Assembly (NCBI GenBank): GCA_029936705.1
Contig: JAPYSD010000195.1
Span: 1-6,844, forward strand
From: Croceicoccus sp.
GTDB lineage: Bacteria; Pseudomonadota; Alphaproteobacteria; Sphingomonadales; Sphingomonadaceae
Reading direction: 5' to 3'
DNA: 6,844 bases
The notes beneath the pieces were generated by a model, which made no database searches, was not told the DNA's origin, and worked only from the letters and a program-made list of their open reading frames with translations. The stretch's first letter is position 1, and the number at the start of each line of letters is the position of its first letter. Both the position numbers and the translations under genes were made by a program. This document shows, piece after piece, positions 6,569 to 6,844 of this stretch.

Positions 6569-6844
6569 ATCCTTGCGAACAGCGGACAAAAATGCTCCGC
6601 GACATCGGTCTGCCACGCCCCATGTGGGGGCCGCCTGCAGGACAGGTCGGGCAGAAAGCTCATCATTCTTGCGTAATCGCTACTGGCACGGTGCATGCCT
6701 GACAGTAATCCGCGATCGGGCCGCGCGAAACCCCGCATGTGGCCAATGCTTCTCTGGCTGGCGCCTAACCGCAGAGAGCAAAACCACGACTGGCGTCTTC
6801 TGAATCGCGGCGGCGCCTGTTACCGGTACCATCGACCGGCAAAG
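6569..6844. other. Non-coding region upstream of the DUF4396 gene
   Basis: About 276 bases hold no gene I can support. Short open frames cross the right edge on both strands but match nothing I recognise. Some of the left part (6569-6616) could be coding if the DUF4396 gene uses an upstream TTG or GTG start. The rest should hold the promoter of that gene, reading leftward; I could not find clear promoter boxes. Confidence 0.5.
6673..6710. promoter_or_regulatory. Possible operator: repeated GTAATC with nested inverted repeat
   Basis: GTAATC occurs at 6673-6678 and again at 6705-6710, 32 bases apart, close to three helical turns. Between and overlapping them lies an inverted pair TACTG (6681-6685) / CAGTA (6703-6707) around a short palindrome GCAC-G-GTGC (6686-6694). 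This is about 105-140 bases before the DUF4396 start, a reasonable place for a regulator site. No known regulator consensus is recognised, and the words are short enough to arise by chance. Confidence 0.25.

Noticed and set aside
6032..6676. A 214-codon plus-strand frame opposite the DUF4396 gene
   Set aside because: The opposite strand encodes a coherent membrane protein with family motifs; this frame gives a charged, repetitive product with no match.
6573..6803. A 76-codon plus-strand frame in the right-hand gap
   Set aside because: It starts with TTG, has no clear ribosome site or family match, and overlaps the likely promoter region of the DUF4396 gene.
6680..6832. A 50-residue minus-strand frame beginning ATG near the right edge
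   Set aside because: It is open through the window edge and matches no family I know; the sequence past the first 20 residues looks like random GC-rich translation. Only sequence beyond the edge could rescue it.

Overview
The window is GC-rich (by eye about two thirds G+C) and densely coding. It looks like the chromosome of an alphaproteobacterium. A sphingomonad or Erythrobacter-like host is my guess from protein style and codon choice; no rRNA or other marker gene confirms it. I see no tRNA, rRNA, CRISPR array, transposase or integrase, and nothing suggests recent gene transfer.

Layout. (1) Bases 1-511, + strand: the C-terminal third of a ThDP-dependent pyruvate:quinone oxidoreductase of the PoxB type, cut by the left edge. 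(2) 578-997, +: a small predicted lipoprotein of unknown function. (3) 998-1104: a non-coding leader with a perfect 12-bp palindrome. (4) 1105-5148, +: a complete cytochrome bo3-type ubiquinol oxidase operon, cyoABCD, whose genes are joined by three successive 4-base ATGA stop/start overlaps. (5) 5129-5851, +: a DUF1275 (YoaK-type) membrane protein that overlaps the end of cyoD and sits where cyoE (heme O synthase) often lies. (6) 5879-6568, - strand: a DUF4396 multi-pass membrane protein with a His/Cys-rich HCGAGC motif, convergent with the oxidase operon. (7) 6569-6844: non-coding DNA upstream of that gene, with short repeats that could be an operator.

How the genes work together. PoxB oxidises pyruvate to acetate and CO2 and gives the electrons to membrane ubiquinone. 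The bo3 oxidase takes electrons from ubiquinol, reduces O2 to water and pumps protons. The two together could make a short respiratory chain from pyruvate to oxygen that bypasses NADH and the bc1 complex; this is inferred from adjacency and known family roles. CyoB keeps its heme, CuB and proton-channel residues, so the oxidase should be active. It has two substitutions worth attention: Asp to Glu in the quinone site, and loss of the His of the conserved DHK element near the first helices. No heme O synthase gene lies in the window.

Overall this is a mostly ordinary respiratory locus. I found no convincing new system. The points most worth checking are the quinone-site variant, DUF1275 as a coupled fifth gene, and the DUF4396 protein next to a copper/heme oxidase.
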